Assembly (NCBI GenBank): GCA_019426215.1
Contig: CM033394.1
Span: 41,910,423-41,974,422, forward strand
DNA length: 64,000 bases
Reading direction: 5' to 3'
Source of the DNA: Buddleja alternifolia
Lineage: Eukaryota; Streptophyta; Magnoliopsida; Lamiales; Scrophulariaceae
A program made the translations under genes and the position numbers. Of the stretch, positions 43,987-56,900 are shown one piece after another. The number at the start of each line of letters is the position of its first letter. Position 1 is the first letter of the stretch. Below the pieces are notes generated by a model. It had not been told where the DNA came from and made no database searches. It saw only the letters and a list, made by a program, of their open reading frames with translations.

Positions 43987-45661
43987 TAGGGTATAGATCA
44001 AATACATTCCATTACATTTGGTAAGATATAAGACTCAATCTATACCATTGATACCGTTTGATCCCAAAGTCCAGATTTAACAGCTATTTTTGGATTATAC
44101 ATTTTTTTTAATGAGAGCAGGGGCATCTTAGTCAATGAGAAATGAGTTTAAAAATTCACTTTCTTGCAGCTATTTTTCGATCAAAACTCTTCCGAAAATA
44201 CAATTATTACTCAAGAAGCAACGGAAAATCTGGAATGAGTTGAAGAACAAGACTGAAAACGAAGAAGAAAGCTAAATAATTGGCTACGACAGCCATTACT
44301 GATGATGATGATGATGATTTCTCATCAAGAACAGCGATGGCAGAAGACGAAGAAGAAGTTGTTGTTGTTACTTAAATAATTGATTTGAATTTGGAAGCTC
44401 CTAATGAGAAATTAAATTGGAAACTAATTAATCACATAATTTCAGTTTTATTATTATAAGAAAATTTTAGCCAAATGGGACTACGCACAGGCAATGGAAT
44501 GATGAATGAATAATCCTCTGGCTAATATACTGTATAATGAGTTATAATATACTGTATAATGTGTTATAACATACTGTATAATGGCTTATAAAATACTGTA
44601 TAATTGAATATTTTTAATATGTTATAAATACATATTGTATAATGAGTTATAATATACTGTATAATGTATTATAACATATTGTAGAATGACTTATAAGATA
44701 CTGTATAATTGAATATTTTTAATATGTTATAAACACATACTGTATAATGAGTTATAATATACCGTATAATGTGTTATAATATACTGTATAATGGCTTATA
44801 AGATACTGTATAATTGAATATTTTTAATATGTTATAAACACGTATTGTATAATGAGTTATAATATACTGGATAATGTGTTATAACATATACTGTATAATG
44901 ACTTATAAGATACTGTATAATTGAATATTTTTAATATGTTATAAACACGTACTATATAATGAGTTATAATATACTGTATAATGTGTTATAATATACTGTA
45001 TAATGGCTTATAAGATACTGTATAATTGAATATTTTTAATATATGTTATAAACACATACTGTATAATGAGTTATAATATACCGTATAATGTGTTATAACA
45101 TACTGTATAATGGCTTAGAAGATATGATTATAGAGACAACAATCTCAATTCTTTTCCAATTAGTAGGCTTTATTATCTGCTATAATGGAAAATATGAATT
45201 CTTTGGAAATAATAATCCAATATAGGATGATTGTGAAGAAGACAATGATACTGCGCTAGTACCCCTTGCACAAGCCATTATATTCTGCTTTATGTATTAA
45301 GTCTATTCTCTGTATTTGGAACTCTTCATAATATGTGTATATATATATATATATATACATATATAGGGTATGGATCAAAAAAGAAAAAAAAAAGAAAGAG
45401 AAGAGAAGCGAAGTAGTGAAAGACCAGAGAAGAAGCGGGAAAGTCACATCTGAGAGAGAAGACGATGAAAAGTTTCTGAGATGTGGGTTTGTGGGCTTTT
45501 GAAAAATGACATCATTTGACTATTATACCCCTGATCCAATTGAAATCAATTTTTCCATCTGTTTTTTTTTTCCTTTTTGGACTGTTGGATTTAATGGATC
45601 CAATGATGCAGATTGGGTCTTATATCTTATTTAATATAGGGTATGTATTAGATCTTGACCC

Positions 45662-45664
<3 letters not shown>
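43987..45664. mobile_element. Nested inverted-repeat element
   Basis: Left end AGGGTATAGATCAAATACA and right end ATTAGATCTTGACCCTATA are inverted, and GATATAAGACTCAATCT has its counterpart near the right end (AGATTGGGTCTTATATC). It lies between AT dinucleotide runs, so the target duplication cannot be read. A third copy of the GGGTATGGATCA end occurs at about 45365, so a second insertion may be nested. Confidence 0.5.
44530..45125. repeat. About 105-bp tandem satellite, six copies
   Basis: Six units start near 44530, 44636, 44741, 44846, 44950 and 45058. Each is built of ACTGTATAATGAGTTATAAT-type sub-repeats of about 23 bp followed by GAATATTTTTAATATGTTAT. It lies wholly inside the nested element. 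Confidence 0.8.
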
Positions 45665-45692
<28 letters not shown>

Positions 45693-46017
45693 TATATAAG
45701 ATTAGGGATTTTGGGGGAAGGAATGAATTGGGGAAGAAGATGAAAATAAAAGAAAAATAAAAAGGTAAATAAAAATTACAATATAAAATAATAGAAATAT
45801 TATAAAAAATTAGAGTTAATATTAGTGTAAATATTTTCAATAAGCAAGGGCATTTTGGTCTTTATAAAATCTTTTATAGGCAAAAATATTTGAAGGAGGC
45901 GGTAGATATCGTTTTAGAAATGGCAAGGGGGTAACTTGACTATTTTTTTTTCATAGGGGATGAAGTGATAATAAAGTCGATCACAGGGGGTTGGATGTAA
46001 TTTACCCGATTAGGATA

Positions 46018-48112
46018 TATGGAAAGAATAAGTTGTGAAGTGGATTAAGAACAGAAAATTCTCTCCACGTCATGATATTCATCCATGTTTATACGTGTAC
46101 ACCAATTAAAATCTTCTAATCCAACTCGGTACTTTATCTTGTATTCCAAATCATATACACATGCCAGATGTATACAATGTCTCATTATATATACACATGA
46201 TTGTGGATTTTATTCACTTGATATACATTTATGAAATGAAATACAAGATGAAATAGATATATATGAAACTGATAAAAAATACTTGTTCCAAATTTGTGAG
46301 TGTAGCAAGAAGTGTGTGTTACACAACTGTGCAATAGAATATTTGAACGGTTCTTTTTTTAGGTTTTACTCTTGTTCCTTCCATAATATGTTGCTGCACT
46401 CTTTTCCTTTTATTTACCTTCTCTCATCCTTTGCTTCTAATTTGGGAAAGCTTTGATAGCTCTTCCTTTGCTTGCTTTTGATCTTTTCTCAACCTCCATC
46501 TTCATGATTGTTGATGGGAGCTTTTGTATTGAGCTGGCAGAATATAATTTGCACTTTTACAAAAAATAACTTACCTTATTCACTTCTAACTCGATGAAAA
46601 TGCTCGCGGAGTAATTAATTTTAATAACATCTTAACTTAATTAGAACATCTTGTTATGAATATTACAAAAAATATTATAATTTCCGCGCGAGAAGTAGCA
46701 CAATAGAACTTACACTTTCATAAGAGACATAAAACACAAACGATTATGTGTGAAAACTTGTGAAAAGTGTTTAATTTTGGAAATTTTGAAGAATTCTCTG
46801 ATATAAAATGATCGGGATTAATTATTTGAAAATGGGCTGAAGTGGTATAAGTTGCAGACCGCGAAGTCGTATTCATATTTGTACCATAGGCTAGTGGCTT
46901 AATTGTCCAAGTACTTCCTCTTCATAAATTTAAGCATGTCAAACAAAATAATGCGTAGCAAACCAATTCATGGAAGAAGATGAAATATTGTACTATAGAA
47001 ACATGATGATAATCTTGTTGTACTAATATTGTATTATATTATAATGGTGTCCAAGATGTTGTGGAACTCAGAGTCATATTCCACCAAATATAGAAATAGC
47101 GAGGGAAATATTGTACTAGAAAACCACACTAGATTTAATTCCCAGGAAAGATTGGAGGCGTCACAACGGTCGCGCTTAAAACCCAACCTCCTAGACAGAA
47201 TTAACTAGACGAATTTAATAGCACAATATAACACTACAACTATAACTAACAATGGCTACTTGAAGAATAGCACAAAATAAAGAACACCAAATTTAACGAG
47301 GTTCGGCTAATTTAGCCTACGTCCTCGGACCCCACCAAAATATTTCACTAAAGGACTAAAGTGAAACTATTACAAACTATAGAGGAAGAAAGAAGAAATT
47401 GCTAAAAGACTTAGGCAATTTGGGATGTTTTTCAAAGTGAAGAGGTGGGCTCCTTTTATACAACAAATGAGCCCATCACTTCTAATGTTTTCCTATGTGG
47501 GATTCTTTGCTCTTCTTTTGAAAGAGCCATTTTTTCAACACAAGAAACATAGTGTGATGGTACCTAGCTCAATTAGTGCATCTAAAGTTCTTGAAAGCAG
47601 TTTGGTTGGGGAAAAATAAGCGACTATTTTTTTCTTGCATGTATGGTATAAAAGGTAATTCTATGTTAAGGCGAGTTTAATGGTTCGAATGTGTATTTTG
47701 TGTTTTTCTCTTTCACACGAGTGTTGTGGGGATCACACATAATACAACTTACTGTGTGAGAGATAGATATTAAAACTAATATTAGACTTAATCTAGCATA
47801 GATTTTTTTTCATAAAAAGGGTTTCCTTAGTTAATGAATGTGCATGTGATCATGAATGAATATTATAGTTAAGATTATGTTATAATTTATAATTATAGTG
47901 GCAACAAATTATACAGTTCAAGATTAGTAAGATGAGCAAGAATAATATAATAATCATGTACTGGAATGAAACATAATGCAAGTTAATTTTCATAGATAAA
48001 ACATGGGTTTCAATATAATTATGATTTTGTACAATGTTGGAATCTTGATGTTTTAGGCGACGAAAGCACTAACAAAAAGTTTTCCAAAGGTGAAAATACT
48101 TAATCATTCTAA
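46018..48112. other. Intergenic, no gene seen
   Basis: No supported gene. A block near 47100-47350 (AACGAGGTTCGGCTAATTTA, CCTACGTCCTCGG) looks like dispersed repeat sequence; a weak counterpart lies at 58590. The rest is AT-rich. Confidence 0.4.
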
Positions 48113-48121
48113 TTATATTTA

Positions 48122-48423
48122 AGGTAAAAACTGTTACCCTATCCGAACTTTGTGGATTTTTACACTTTTTTTTTTATTTTATTTTTTTTACACTTTTTTA
48201 TCTCTGCTATATGGCTTTTACATTTTTCTAGATATTAGCATATTCTGAAGGAATATTCCGTCGAATTTTTAGCCGGTGGAATTTAAATAAACTTTGTTTT
48301 GATACTTTTTTTATATCCGAACATTGTCCGACGCATGTGTTGAGATAAAAAAATGTAAAAAAAAAAATTATTTAAAAAAGTGTAAAAACCCACAAAGTAA
48401 GGATGGATAATGGTTTTTACTCC
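48122..48423. mobile_element. Mutator-like MITE (302 bp) with 9-bp duplication
   Basis: Arms AACTTTGTGGATTTTTACAC and its reverse GTGTAAAAACCCACAAAGT are inverted. TTATATTTA flanks both sides exactly (48113-48121 and 48424-48432). Partial relatives lie at about 6866-7015 and 10975-11125. Confidence 0.7.
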
Positions 48424-48432
48424 TTATATTTA

Positions 48433-49118
48433 TATGGTACAATTTTGTATTTTATTTCTTAATTACTTTTCTTTTATTTATTTCCTTACTAAATAGTTAA
48501 ATTCTAAATCAAGCATAATCTATAATAAATTGTTACTTAAAGCACTGGACATGCATCATTATAATTCTTTTGTTGCTAATTATGATTCTTTTTACTTTAG
48601 ACCCTCTCAACATTATTACTTACCCACCTAACCATAACCATCATATATTGAATTGTCATACAGAAATTGTCAGAAAATTCCTAGCATTAGAGTAAAAGCA
48701 TACCACGTGGAAAAGCAAGATAGATTACAAAATAAACAAAAAGGTGTAACATATATCTCTATCCTTGCTGGGTTTTATTTCATTATTCCTGAGCATTGTC
48801 ATGTTACTTGACCCCTCATTATCACATTGTCTTTGGGAGACATATTTAGCATCTCTTACGATAGTTCTATTTCTACTGACATCCTACTGACATACACAGG
48901 GAAAAATATTTTAGATCTTGCTAAATGCAAAGAAATTTATTATCATCATCATCTTATATATGTCAATGTGTAAACAAAGTAACTTCGGGATCTGCGGAGG
49001 GCAGAGTTTAATTGTATAAATAATATTTCATGAGAAAAAGTGCCAATTAATCACGTAATTAACTCGTCTTGAGTCCTATTTTAATTCCAGTATATTCGAT
49101 TTGATAGAGTGGACAGCC
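48433..49118. other. Intergenic, no gene seen
   Basis: AT-rich; no frame or repeat worth naming. Confidence 0.4.
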
Positions 49119-49119
49119 T

Positions 49120-50290
49120 CTAGAGGAAGACATCCTCAAAATCAATTCTGACGGTCCCTTGTTTAAGATAGACGTGGCGATGGAGGCTAGGGATGACAAT
49201 GAATTCAGATTAGACCCGGAATCGCTCCGGAATAGGCCCGACAGTTCCACTTTTCCCAGCTTTAACTGAATCCGGTTCGAGTTTCAACTTATACGGGCCC
49301 TAGTGGTTCCAGTTCGGTTCCGGAATAGACCCGGAACCGCTTACTTTTAAAAAATAAAAAAACCAAATTAAAAGTATAAATCTTGAATTCATCTCGAAAT
49401 TAGAAGAAGGCGGCATCCTTAAATTTTTGATGTTTCTGTACTAATTTTCTCTGTAATGTAGTTTTTAGATAAAAATGTGAATTTTGAATTTTGTCACAAT
49501 TTTTCTTTGTCAAACAAATAGAACTTGTCATTTGGTACTATCTAAATAGGTCAATTTTGTCAAATAAAAAAAAAAATCTCGCGGTTCCGGTTCCCGTTAG
49601 GCCGTTACGGTTCCAAACTCGCGGGTACCCACGAGTCTCACGGTTCCGATTCCAAATTCGCGGATACCCGCGAGTCTCAGGGTTCCAGTTCTCGCGGGTA
49701 CCTGCAAGCGGTTGTGTAAAAATAATACTCGCAGGTCTAGCGGTTCCGGGTCTTTTATTATGCGGTTCCTCGGACCCCAAAAACTTATGCGATTCAGGTT
49801 CCGGATCCTCAAGAACCGACCCGGAACCGGCCCGTTGCCATCCCTAAATTATTATTGGAGGCTGGAGGGATCAGTCGGAACTACTTGGGATAACGAAGGC
49901 TGGTTCATGAGGAGGTTTCCATACTTTACTACGCCATAGCATGCCGATTCCCTTACAGCGAAACCAGCGCTGGAGACGGCGGTGAGACGAAGTTCACGGA
50001 AGATTGTCCTTGAAAGGGATTGCCAATCATTTATTTTCAAACTTAATGGCGATGGCGATGAGTCGAATTTTTCTGCTTTTGGTACTTTAGTAGCTGATAT
50101 TAAACGTTTAAGTTTGTCCTTTGATTTTATTGCTGTTCGTTTTGTTTGTCATGGTGGCAAGTGGCAACCTGATTGCACACTACTTAGCTCGTCCTGCGAC
50201 TGTCGATCAAGAGGGTTTTTTGATCTTCTTATGTTGGCAACGGATGCCATGACTTTGGATTTATCTCTTAATATATCATCATTTTTTTCC
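49120..50290 (+). pseudogene. LINE RNase H (RVT_3) remnant split by a hAT MITE
   Basis: The left part encodes LKINSDGPLFKIDVAMEA, the opening of the LINE RNase H domain with its first Asp. After the MITE the domain resumes: ALETAVRRSSRKIVLERDCQ, then the pattern FGTLVADIKRLSLSFDFIAV and VCHGGKWQPD. Stops are present. No upstream RT is found, so this is a lone 3' piece of a third LINE, plus strand. Confidence 0.65.
49189..49855. mobile_element. hAT-type MITE (667 bp) with 8-bp duplication
   Basis: Starts AGGGATGACAATGAATTC and contains near its right end CGTTGCCATCCCTA. The interior is dense in GGTTCCGG/CCGGAACC and GGGTACCCGCGAG repeats. TGGAGGCT lies outside both ends (49181-49188 and 49856-49863), with ten extra bases (AATTATTAT-type) between the CCCTA end and the right duplication. 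Confidence 0.6.
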
Positions 50291-50369
50291 TTAAAAAAAG
50301 ATTTGGCAGAAATGCTCTCATTATTTTTCACTCGTGGCAATATAGTCTTATTATCCAACATTTTTTAAA

Positions 50370-51702
50370 AATAATCTTATATCTTCCAGAGTCTTAGTCA
50401 ATTACGAACATCCTCCAACTTTTAACAACCTATTTTTCGGAGCACATGACGTGATTGAAAACAAAGACGATATCGAAAGACGTGCAAGTTCCTCCCAAGT
50501 TAAAACCCAGTTCCAGATCCCCTTTTCTTGTCCTATTTTCCTGGTCCCCTTTCTTCTCCTTCAAATTCAGATTGCCCAAAGCCATCCAAAAGAACAATGT
50601 TTATGGTATTTATATGACATTGATCTCTGAAAACAAATCAATTTCACACCATCTTACCCGATCGCACCTCAACAAATCGACACTACATCAAGAGAGGTGA
50701 AGATAATCCGTCGCTGAGGTCTTCATAGTAGTAGGCTTGCTACAAAAGCAATTTGGCATGGAAATTGAAGACATTGCAATAAAAAAGAGACTCGATACAA
50801 ATTATGAGACCAAAATTTGGCAATGTTTACTCATTTCATATCTACGAAATACTTTCGGAAGAATCCCTCTATCAACTTCAACACTGCTAAGGTGTTTTAT
50901 GCATGTACTTGGATGTAATTGGAAGACTTTCTCTGTCAATTGGACTTTCTGTTCACGTTTTGACAAAGTTGAAAATTTAAGTATTTGTCATAATTAATTC
51001 TATAAAAATTGATTCTTTCATAATCAATTGTGCAAAAATGACGAGCGTAACTCATCCTAAATGATAACTAGAAATGAACCTTTCTTCCATGACTCCATCA
51101 TGAAGTATACCTTGCATTCCACGTTAAATTTTACTAAATAATTGTCACTGTATCATGTTAGGATGTTCTTTGGTAATCAATAGAAATATTAGCCTCATAT
51201 AAAATTGTATCTAAGATATATATAATATAGACACTTAAACTTATTAAGGTGCACATGAATTGGACGGGAAAAAGAATGTGAAAGCCATGAAGAATAGGTC
51301 AGCCATTGGTAGTTTCAAAAGTATTCTCTATTAATTTAAATTTTTTCCCAATAAGTCATTTAATTCTACACTAATATCTGCGATTGCAAGGATTATCAAC
51401 TATTGTTGAATCATAAATCTTACACTTATAAACGGGGATAACGATGCCACTCAACCAAACGGCTGGCCAAAAAACTATCACCCACTATTTGATACTATAA
51501 ACAAAACTAGAAGCTTATGACAAAACTATATGGTTGTGCTTTTCAAATTCTTCCTCCTTTTCTCTTTATCTCTTTTAACAATTTTCCTCTTTATTTCTAA
51601 TTAATTTCTTTAACTATTGAATCTATATAATTATTAGCTTTTTTAGGATTTATCTTGATTCATGATTTAAACAACGCTATTTATATTGTAAAAGATTCGA
51701 TA
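50370..51702. other. Intergenic, no gene seen
   Basis: Open stretches at 50455-50700 and 50737-50997 (plus) have no recognised domain. AT-rich remainder. Confidence 0.4.
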
Positions 51703-52466
51703 ACACAGACCAAGAAATGTTACGCAACAAATAAAAATAAAAAAATACAAAAAATTCTCTCTCCACGTCAGAGTCTCTCTCTTTGCATGAGGGGTCTTAG
51801 CTCAGTTAGGGTTTCCGTACTGTCTTCTAGGGTGTCCACTCAGTTTTTGCTTCGTCAAATCTCGATAACTGAAGTTTTCCGAGCACATCGGGGGTTGGGG
51901 AGTGATATACACAAGCGTTGGCGAGCTATACACGAGTGTTCTTCTCTTATCTGGTGAGGCGCATCTCTCGTCGGGATTTTCACGAGATCCGTTCAGGGCT
52001 TTGCTCTAGCAAGAAGGCTGTACAACCATCTCAGGAGTTTTGTTTTTTGAGGAAAATGTCTTCAACGCCGGAGTTTGCTTTCAAATCCCAGATCTGCTTT
52101 GGGATCTTTGTCTTTTTAGCCCTCTTTAATAACTTTGTCTTTTGCCGTCTGTTTTTTCCTCTGTTAGCTTAGTTGTTACCTTTCTTTTTTTGGTTATTCT
52201 GCTTGTCTTGTACTTTTGTTTCAGTGCTTTTTAGGTGTTGTTTGGCTATTGAGAGCGTTTCTTTTCTGTATACAGGTAGGCTGCACAACTTGTGGGTTCT
52301 TTTCATCTTTAGCTTGCTTTACACTCTCGGTCCTTATCTCTCTCACGTGATAGTATGGATAAGGAAATATCCCGAATGAAAACTCTATTGTCTCTGTCAG
52401 CCTTAAGAAACAGAGGCTGAAATCCCCTAGCAATTATGGCAGCAAGGTTCTAAGGTCAAAGGATTT

Positions 52467-53228
52467 ATGCTTGTGGGACGTATGGCAACCAGAAAACGTA
52501 TTAACTTTAAAGTAATGGCGGGGACTCTAACGGCTGCTTTTAACTCAGTAAAGAAGGTTGAGTTTCGAAAACTCGACGATGAAAGGTTTATAGTGATTTT
52601 CGACCACAGTAGGGATAGGGATAGGGTTTTAGAAAATGGGCCGTGGAATTTTGACAATCAGTTGGTGGTAATCCATTAGTTATATGAGATGGACAATCCG
52701 ATGGCTATTAATCTCGATTGGCCGGAGTTTCACGTTCAGATTATGGATCTGCCGGTGAGCCAAATGAACAAGGATATGGCGGAATTCTTGGGCAACCAGA
52801 TAGGCGTCTTCATTGAAGCGGATGAGCCGAGTTCCGGACCAAGCTGGGGCACAAAATTAAGGATGAAAGTAAGTTTAAATATAACAAAGCCTCTTCCTCG
52901 GGTTATGAATCTCAGGAGCCCCTCGGGGGATTTGTTCAGGGTTCGTTTCACTTATGAACGATTGCCAATGTTCTGTTTCCTTTGTGGCATCATCGGGCAC
53001 TCTGAGGGTTTTTGTGGTTTATGCTATGAGGAGAGTTTTGTCGAACCCGAGATCCTTCCGTTTGGGTTGTTCCTTAGAGCCCCGACTATCCGCAGACCCA
53101 TCTTTCAAAGTGAGGTCTCCTCACAGATGAAAAGTGGGGAGAATCTGGAGGGTGGTAGGCGCAGGGCCCTTACTTTAGGTCAAGGGTTGACAAGTGGTGA
53201 GGAGGAGACGGTGCACCGACCCCGTTAA
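52467..53228 (+). pseudogene. LINE ORF1 (DUF4283 and CCHC knuckle)
   Basis: The DUF4283 domain reads from LVGRMATRKRINFKVM through VLENGPWNFDNQLVVI; a stop lies where Trp or another residue is expected (52677-52679). The second half holds the knuckle CFLCGIIGHSEGFC. In the family this protein binds the element RNA. A polar continuation is open to about 53632. Confidence 0.8.
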
Positions 53229-53916
53229 CACCTAGTATTCCCCCGGGTTTTGAAAATGTTTCTTTTGGTGAAAATGATTCAAATGTGAATTCTTTATCTC
53301 GTGTTGACTTTGATAAAACCTTTTTTCAAAATTCCTTAAATTTTCAAAAGTTTCATACTGCTCAAAAGGTACCAAGGGTTTTATCTGTGGGGGGTTTTGA
53401 AAATGAGAGGAATAATGAAAGAGTTTTATCACTTGTGGATGAGGGTGACAATCTGGACAAGGCTCTTTTCAGTTTCACTTCTGGGAAATCAATCAGAAGT
53501 GTTAACGATAAGCCAAACTTGTTACAAGAATCCATCCGAAGCTTGATAGCCCAACTAACTCCTTCTCAAAGTGCCCCACCTACAACATTGGAAAACTTTT
53601 TAGGGGATCACCATAGCCCAATCCTAATATAATCTCAAAAGCCAAAGTTCCATGCTTCCTGTTTTCAAACACCTACCCATACCCCGTTACCCGTTCCACC
53701 CGCAACCAGCCCCATTCTCATAAACATTCCCCTCCAAATTTCAACGACACCACAACATTCAAAACCCTCATCCTGAACCATACGGAAGAAATCTAAAACA
53801 GGCCCTAAGTGCAAAATTGTAGAGGTCACGGATCCGGGTTGTGAGAATGAAAACAAAGTGTCCAGATGACTCTCTTCTGTTTCAGCGAGGACTGCCTTGC
53901 AGTCCCGCCGGGCCAA

Positions 53917-56900
53917 ATGAGTTACCTTGTGTGGAATTGCCACGGGTTGGGGGACCCGTGGGCGGTTTGGCAAAAGGCGGATTTTATTCTCTTTCACAAA
54001 CCCTCTTTAGTTTTTTTGTCGGACACTAAATGCAAAATTTTTAAATTCGATCGTCTTAAGTCGCTAACTAATATGTTTGGCATTTGTGTTGAGTCGGAGG
54101 GTATCGGGGGGCCGGGAGGGGGGGCTTGGTCTCTTATGGGATAAAAATGTTGAAGTCTTACTTCACTCGTTTTCAAAAAATCATATCGATGCTCAAGTTT
54201 TTACGGGGCCGAAGACTAGTGGTTGGCATTTTATGGGGTTTTATGGTGAGCCCGATGTGGCAAAATGTAAGGTTACTTGGAATCTTCTCAAATGGCTTAG
54301 TTCACACGGTTTGGGGGCTTGGATTGTAGCGGGGGATTATAATGAGATTGCTACTCGAACGGAGAAGGAGGGGGCCCGCCGAGAGCCAATTGGCAAATTC
54401 AAAACTTTCGGGAGACTTTGCTACATTGTGACCTTCATGATTTGGGGTTTTCGGGCTACAAATATACTTGGAGCAATGGTCGGGAATTCCCTCATACGGT
54501 TAAGGAAAGGCTTGATCGAGCTTGCGGGAATTCGGCTTGGAGTGTTGCATTCCCGAATACACGGGTTTCTTACCTTGTGTCGGCTTATTCGGATCATGCA
54601 CCACTTTTTGTTGAATTAACGCCGGTGTCACGGCCTATCCCTAAGTGTAAGAGGAGACCATTCCGGTTTGAGGCTTGGTGGGTTCGGTCGGATTTGTGTG
54701 AGAAGGTGGTTAGAGATGCTTGGCAAGTGGGACGGAGGAGGGAGCGGTCAAAAGTGTTTAGGATAATATCAAGAATTGCCGGGTGGGTCTTTTGAGATGG
54801 GATAATGATACAACGGGACAACGGAAAAGCAAGATTGAGGATCTTGAAAAGTTTATAACATCAACAAATTTCGAGGATTTGCATGGGGACTTGAAGATGC
54901 GGGTTTCAAAAGCTAGATCCGAACTTGAAGAGCTTAGAGCTAGAGACGAGGCGGCTTGACACCAAAGGAGTCGGGTACTATGGATGAGAGATGGAGATAG
55001 GAATACTTAGTTTTTTCATGCTAGAGCTTCTGAGAGAAGGCGTCGAAATGAGATTAGGGAACTGAAAGATACAAGCGGGGTCCTTAGAAAGGAAGAGTTA
55101 GAGATCCAGGGGATTATTTATGAGTATTTTTGGGATATTTTTTCATCCACACGACCCACAGTAGAGGATTTGGATTCGGTTCTTGAGAGTGTTCGGCCCC
55201 GCATTACGGATGAGATGAACTAATAGTTGCGATGCCCATTTGTAGTAGATGAAATATCTTTCTCTCTCATCAAATGCATCCTTATAAATCGCCGGGTCCC
55301 GATGGCATGTCTCCTCTTTTCTTTCAAAAATTTTGGCACATCATAGGGGCTAATGTTACCCGTTGTGTTCTCCATATGCTAAATTGTAGGGACCTCATGC
55401 CCAAAATGAATTTTACTCATGTGGTGTTAATTCCTAAAAGTGACTCCCCTGATTCTATGTCCCAGTTACGACCCATAAGCCTGTGCAATGTCATATATAA
55501 GCTTGTCCCAAAATGTATTTCAAATCGCCTAAAACCTTTTCTCCAGTCCATTATTTCTGAGTCTCAGTCAGCTTTTATCCCCGGTCGTTTAATCTCTGAT
55601 AACATCCTTGTGGCGTATGAAGTGAATCATTTTCTGAAAAACAAAACTTGGGGCAAAGATGGCCATGTCGCGCTTAAACTTGATATGAGCAAAGCCTATG
55701 ACCGAGTGGAGTGGAATTTTCTCGCGAGAGAGAGAGTGCTAGTTAGGTTGGGTTTTCATAGGGTTTTCATTGAGTTGATTATGATGATCATTACTTCAGT
55801 TTCTTACTCTTTCATGCTTAATGGTTCTCAATTTGGTTTTTTGCATCCACAACGGGGACTCTGTCAGGGGGACCCATTGCCTCCTTATCTGTCTTACTTG
55901 TGGCCGAGGTGTTTAGTTGTCTTTTACAGGAAGCGGAAAGACGGGGTGAGATAGAGGGCGTGGTGGTTGCAAGGGAGGCTCCTAAGGTCTTGCACCTTCT
56001 CTTTGCCGACGATACTCTAATTTTTATGCAAGCCACTCCGTCGGCTTTTGAGAGCATTAAATGGGTGTTGAGGACATTTGAGAGGGTGTCGGGTCAAAAA
56101 ATCAACTTTGAGAAATCTTCTAAGGTGTTTAGTAAGAATACTTCGGAGGGGGATAGGGGGCCGTTGGCGGATATATTAGGGGTTCAAATTCTAGAGAAAC
56201 ATGACAAATATCTAAGCCTTCCGGCGGTGGAGGGAAGATCCAAAAAGGAAGGGCTTGTATGGTATTGTTTTCATTTCTAATTCTCATTTTCAAATTGAAA
56301 AATGTAGAAAATTGAGTTTTCAAACCTTTATTGGTTTTTGTGTTAAAAATGAAAATATGTTTGGATGAGTTGTTTTTGAGTTGTTAATTTATAAGTTGAA
56401 AATGAAAATATGTTTGGATGAATGTGATTTTGTGTGGATTTTTATACGAAAAGACGTGATAATGATGAAAATATGATTTGATAAATATTTTTAATATATA
56501 AGTAGAATAAAATCTATTCCTACCTATGCTATGAGTTGTTTCCTTCTTCCGGATTACCTTTTGAGAGAATTAGAATCGGGCATGGCAAATTTTTGGTGGG
56601 ATAATAGGGAATCTCATAAAATTCATTGGATTGCATGGGATAAACTTTGTAGAGGAAAGAATCAAGGAGGCTTGGGTTTTCGAGAGCTTAAATCATTCAA
56701 TCAAGCTATGTTGGCAAAACAAGGTTGGCGTATATTACAAAATCCGGGGTGCTTGTTGAGTTGTAACTATCGAGCCCGTTATTTTTCGAATTCATCTTTT
56801 TTTGAGGCGGAGTTGGGATCCAAACCTTCTCTTACGTGGAAAAGTATTTTTGGGGCTCGGAATCTTCTTAAAAAAGGGTGTAGGTGGAGAGTTGGTTCAG

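Larger units (their letters stand above)
42815..46007. mobile_element. 3.2-kb Mutator-like foldback element with nested repeats
   Basis: Terminal inverted repeats of about 90 bp (GGGTAATTAATTACACCC and the right-end reverse form ending GGATGTAATTTACCC). GATTAGGATA occurs exactly outside both ends (42805-42814 and 46008-46017), a 10-bp duplication in the Mutator range. Inside are AT-rich DNA, a GC-rich segment (43270-43912), a nested inverted-repeat unit (about 43987-45664) and a 105-bp satellite. No transposase is visible, so it is non-autonomous. The ends resemble the small elements at 6101 and 60631. Confidence 0.75.

Noticed and set aside
44530..45125. Regularly spaced repeats resembling a CRISPR array
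   Set aside because: Units are contiguous tandem copies of about 105 bp with shared sub-repeats, with no unique spacers, in a plant transposon. It is a satellite.
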